Assembly (NCBI GenBank): GCA_017939795.1
Contig: JAGBAA010000081.1
Coordinates: 1-64,000, forward strand
Reading direction: 5' to 3'
DNA: 64,000 nucleotides
Source: Thermoguttaceae bacterium
GTDB lineage: Bacteria > Planctomycetota > Planctomycetia > Pirellulales > Thermoguttaceae
Shown in pieces: positions 63,371 to 64,000 of the stretch. How positions within the stretch are numbered: position 1 is the first letter of the stretch; the number at the start of each line of letters is the position of its first letter. The notes beneath the pieces were generated by a model that made no database searches, was not told the DNA's origin, and saw only the letters and a list, made by a program, of their open reading frames with translations. The position numbers and the translations under genes were made by a program.

Positions 63371-64000
63371 ATGGCTCCACATCCCGGTTCAGTTAGCGTT
63401 CAGCATCAGAAAAAGCGGATCCAGATCATTGGCGCTCGAGTGCACAATTTGAAGGACGTCAGTGTCGATATTCCGCGAAACCGGCTCGTCATCATCACGG
63501 GACCGAGCGGTTCGGGGAAGAGTTCGCTGGCGTTCGACACGCTGTACGCAGAAGGTCAGCGGCAGTACATCGAAAGCCTTTCCGTATATTCCCGTCAGTT
63601 TTTTCATCAGATGGAACGCCCGGATGTGGACCGGATCGAAGGACTTCAGCCGACCATTTCCATCGACCAGCACTCTGGGATCAGTAATCCGCGCAGTACC
63701 GTCGCGACCGTGACGGAGATCTACGATTATCTGCGTCTTCTCTATGCCCGTCTCGGTAAAGCAGTCTGTCCGAAATGTTTCCGTCCTATCCGCCCACAGC
63801 TTCCGGAGCAGATCTTCGACACGCTGAGTGCCTATCCGGAAGGGACGCGCATGATGCTCCTGGCACCGATCGTGCGGAAACGAAAGGGCAACTGTCTCGA
63901 CGTTTTTGAACTGATCCGCAAGGCAGGCTATGTGCGTGCGCGGGTCGACGGCGTCATCATGGAACTGGATCAGGTGAAGGCCCTGGACATCCGCACGCCG
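63371..64000 (+). CDS. uvrA: UvrABC excinuclease subunit A (5' part, cut by the window edge)
   Basis: 210 codons are visible to the end of the window with no stop. The start ATG at 63371 follows a GGAAAGG site. Walker A 'GPSGSGKS' (44-51), 'LAFDTLYAEGQRQYIESLS' and 'QPTISIDQ' with 'NPRSTVATVTEIYDYLRLLYAR' are typical of UvrA, followed by the first zinc module (C133, C136: 'CPKC'). UvrA scans DNA for bulky damage and loads UvrB. The gene continues beyond 64000; uvrB is not in the window. Confidence 0.95.
   Translation, partial: MAPHPGSVSVQHQKKRIQIIGARVHNLKDVSVDIPRNRLVIITGPSGSGKSSLAFDTLYAEGQRQYIESLSVYSRQFFHQMERPDVDRIEGLQPTISIDQHSGISNPRSTVATVTEIYDYLRLLYARLGKAVCPKCFRPIRPQLPEQIFDTLSAYPEGTRMMLLAPIVRKRKGNCLDVFELIRKAGYVRARVDGVIMELDQVKALDIRTP

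Overview
The window reads as chromosomal DNA of a Gram-negative, anaerobic bacterium, most likely a member of the Planctomycetota, perhaps a gut or other anoxic Pirellulales/Thermoguttaceae-type lineage. This is an inference from gene content: formylglycine-generating-enzyme-like proteins, squalene-cyclase-like repeats beside ExbB/ExbD, PqqD-M50-HlyD membrane proteins, several GroELs, outer-membrane barrels and large secreted carbohydrate-active enzymes. A trimeric NADH-linked [FeFe]-hydrogenase points to fermentative anaerobic life. No rRNA, tRNA, CRISPR array, phage or transposase was found. The right edge cuts uvrA; the first ~157 bases hold no gene I can support.

Layout. 0.1-3 kb: a secreted FGE-like protein and a DcaP-like porin, both on the minus strand. 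3.7-11.9 kb: an energised envelope operon on the plus strand (giant TPR protein, ExbB with an acidic hexapeptide repeat, ExbD, and a membrane protein with a TonB-like transmembrane helix and a C-terminal alpha/alpha toroid). 12.5-16 kb: an AddA/RecB-like helicase-nuclease. 16-23.4 kb, minus strand: ABC ATPase, A-type Fe-S carrier, grpE, dnaJ, groEL1, groES, groEL2. 24-28.2 kb: hydC-hydB-hydA. 28.3-31.9 kb: an autotransporter-type barrel, scpA and a metallo-beta-lactamase-fold hydrolase. 32-44.6 kb: a polysaccharide region (large GH106-like glycosidase, divergent heparinase-like lyase, and a 1,526-residue secreted protein with a TIM-barrel-like centre). 44.9-51.1 kb: GAF-HlyD, HlyD and PqqD-M50-HlyD. 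51.5-59.4 kb, minus strand: smc, a FlgI-like HEAT lipoprotein, threonine synthase. 59.4-64 kb: an intergenic block with a short inverted-repeat element and a probable structured RNA, a small membrane protein, mnmA, a multipass membrane protein, a 28-residue basic (probably ribosomal) protein and the start of uvrA.

How it works together. Much of the window serves the envelope: import or force transduction (ExbB/ExbD/toroid), pores (porin, autotransporter barrel), degradation of sulfated or uronic polysaccharides (GH106-like, heparinase-like), and membrane proteolysis or export (the HlyD/M50 module). Housekeeping functions are protein folding, chromosome segregation (ScpA and SMC, unlinked), repair (AddA-like, UvrA), tRNA thiolation and threonine synthesis. 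The most promising leads for something undescribed are the TonB-like toroid protein, the GAF-HlyD/HlyD/PqqD-M50 trio, and the promoter-driven structured region near 59.8-60.1 kb.
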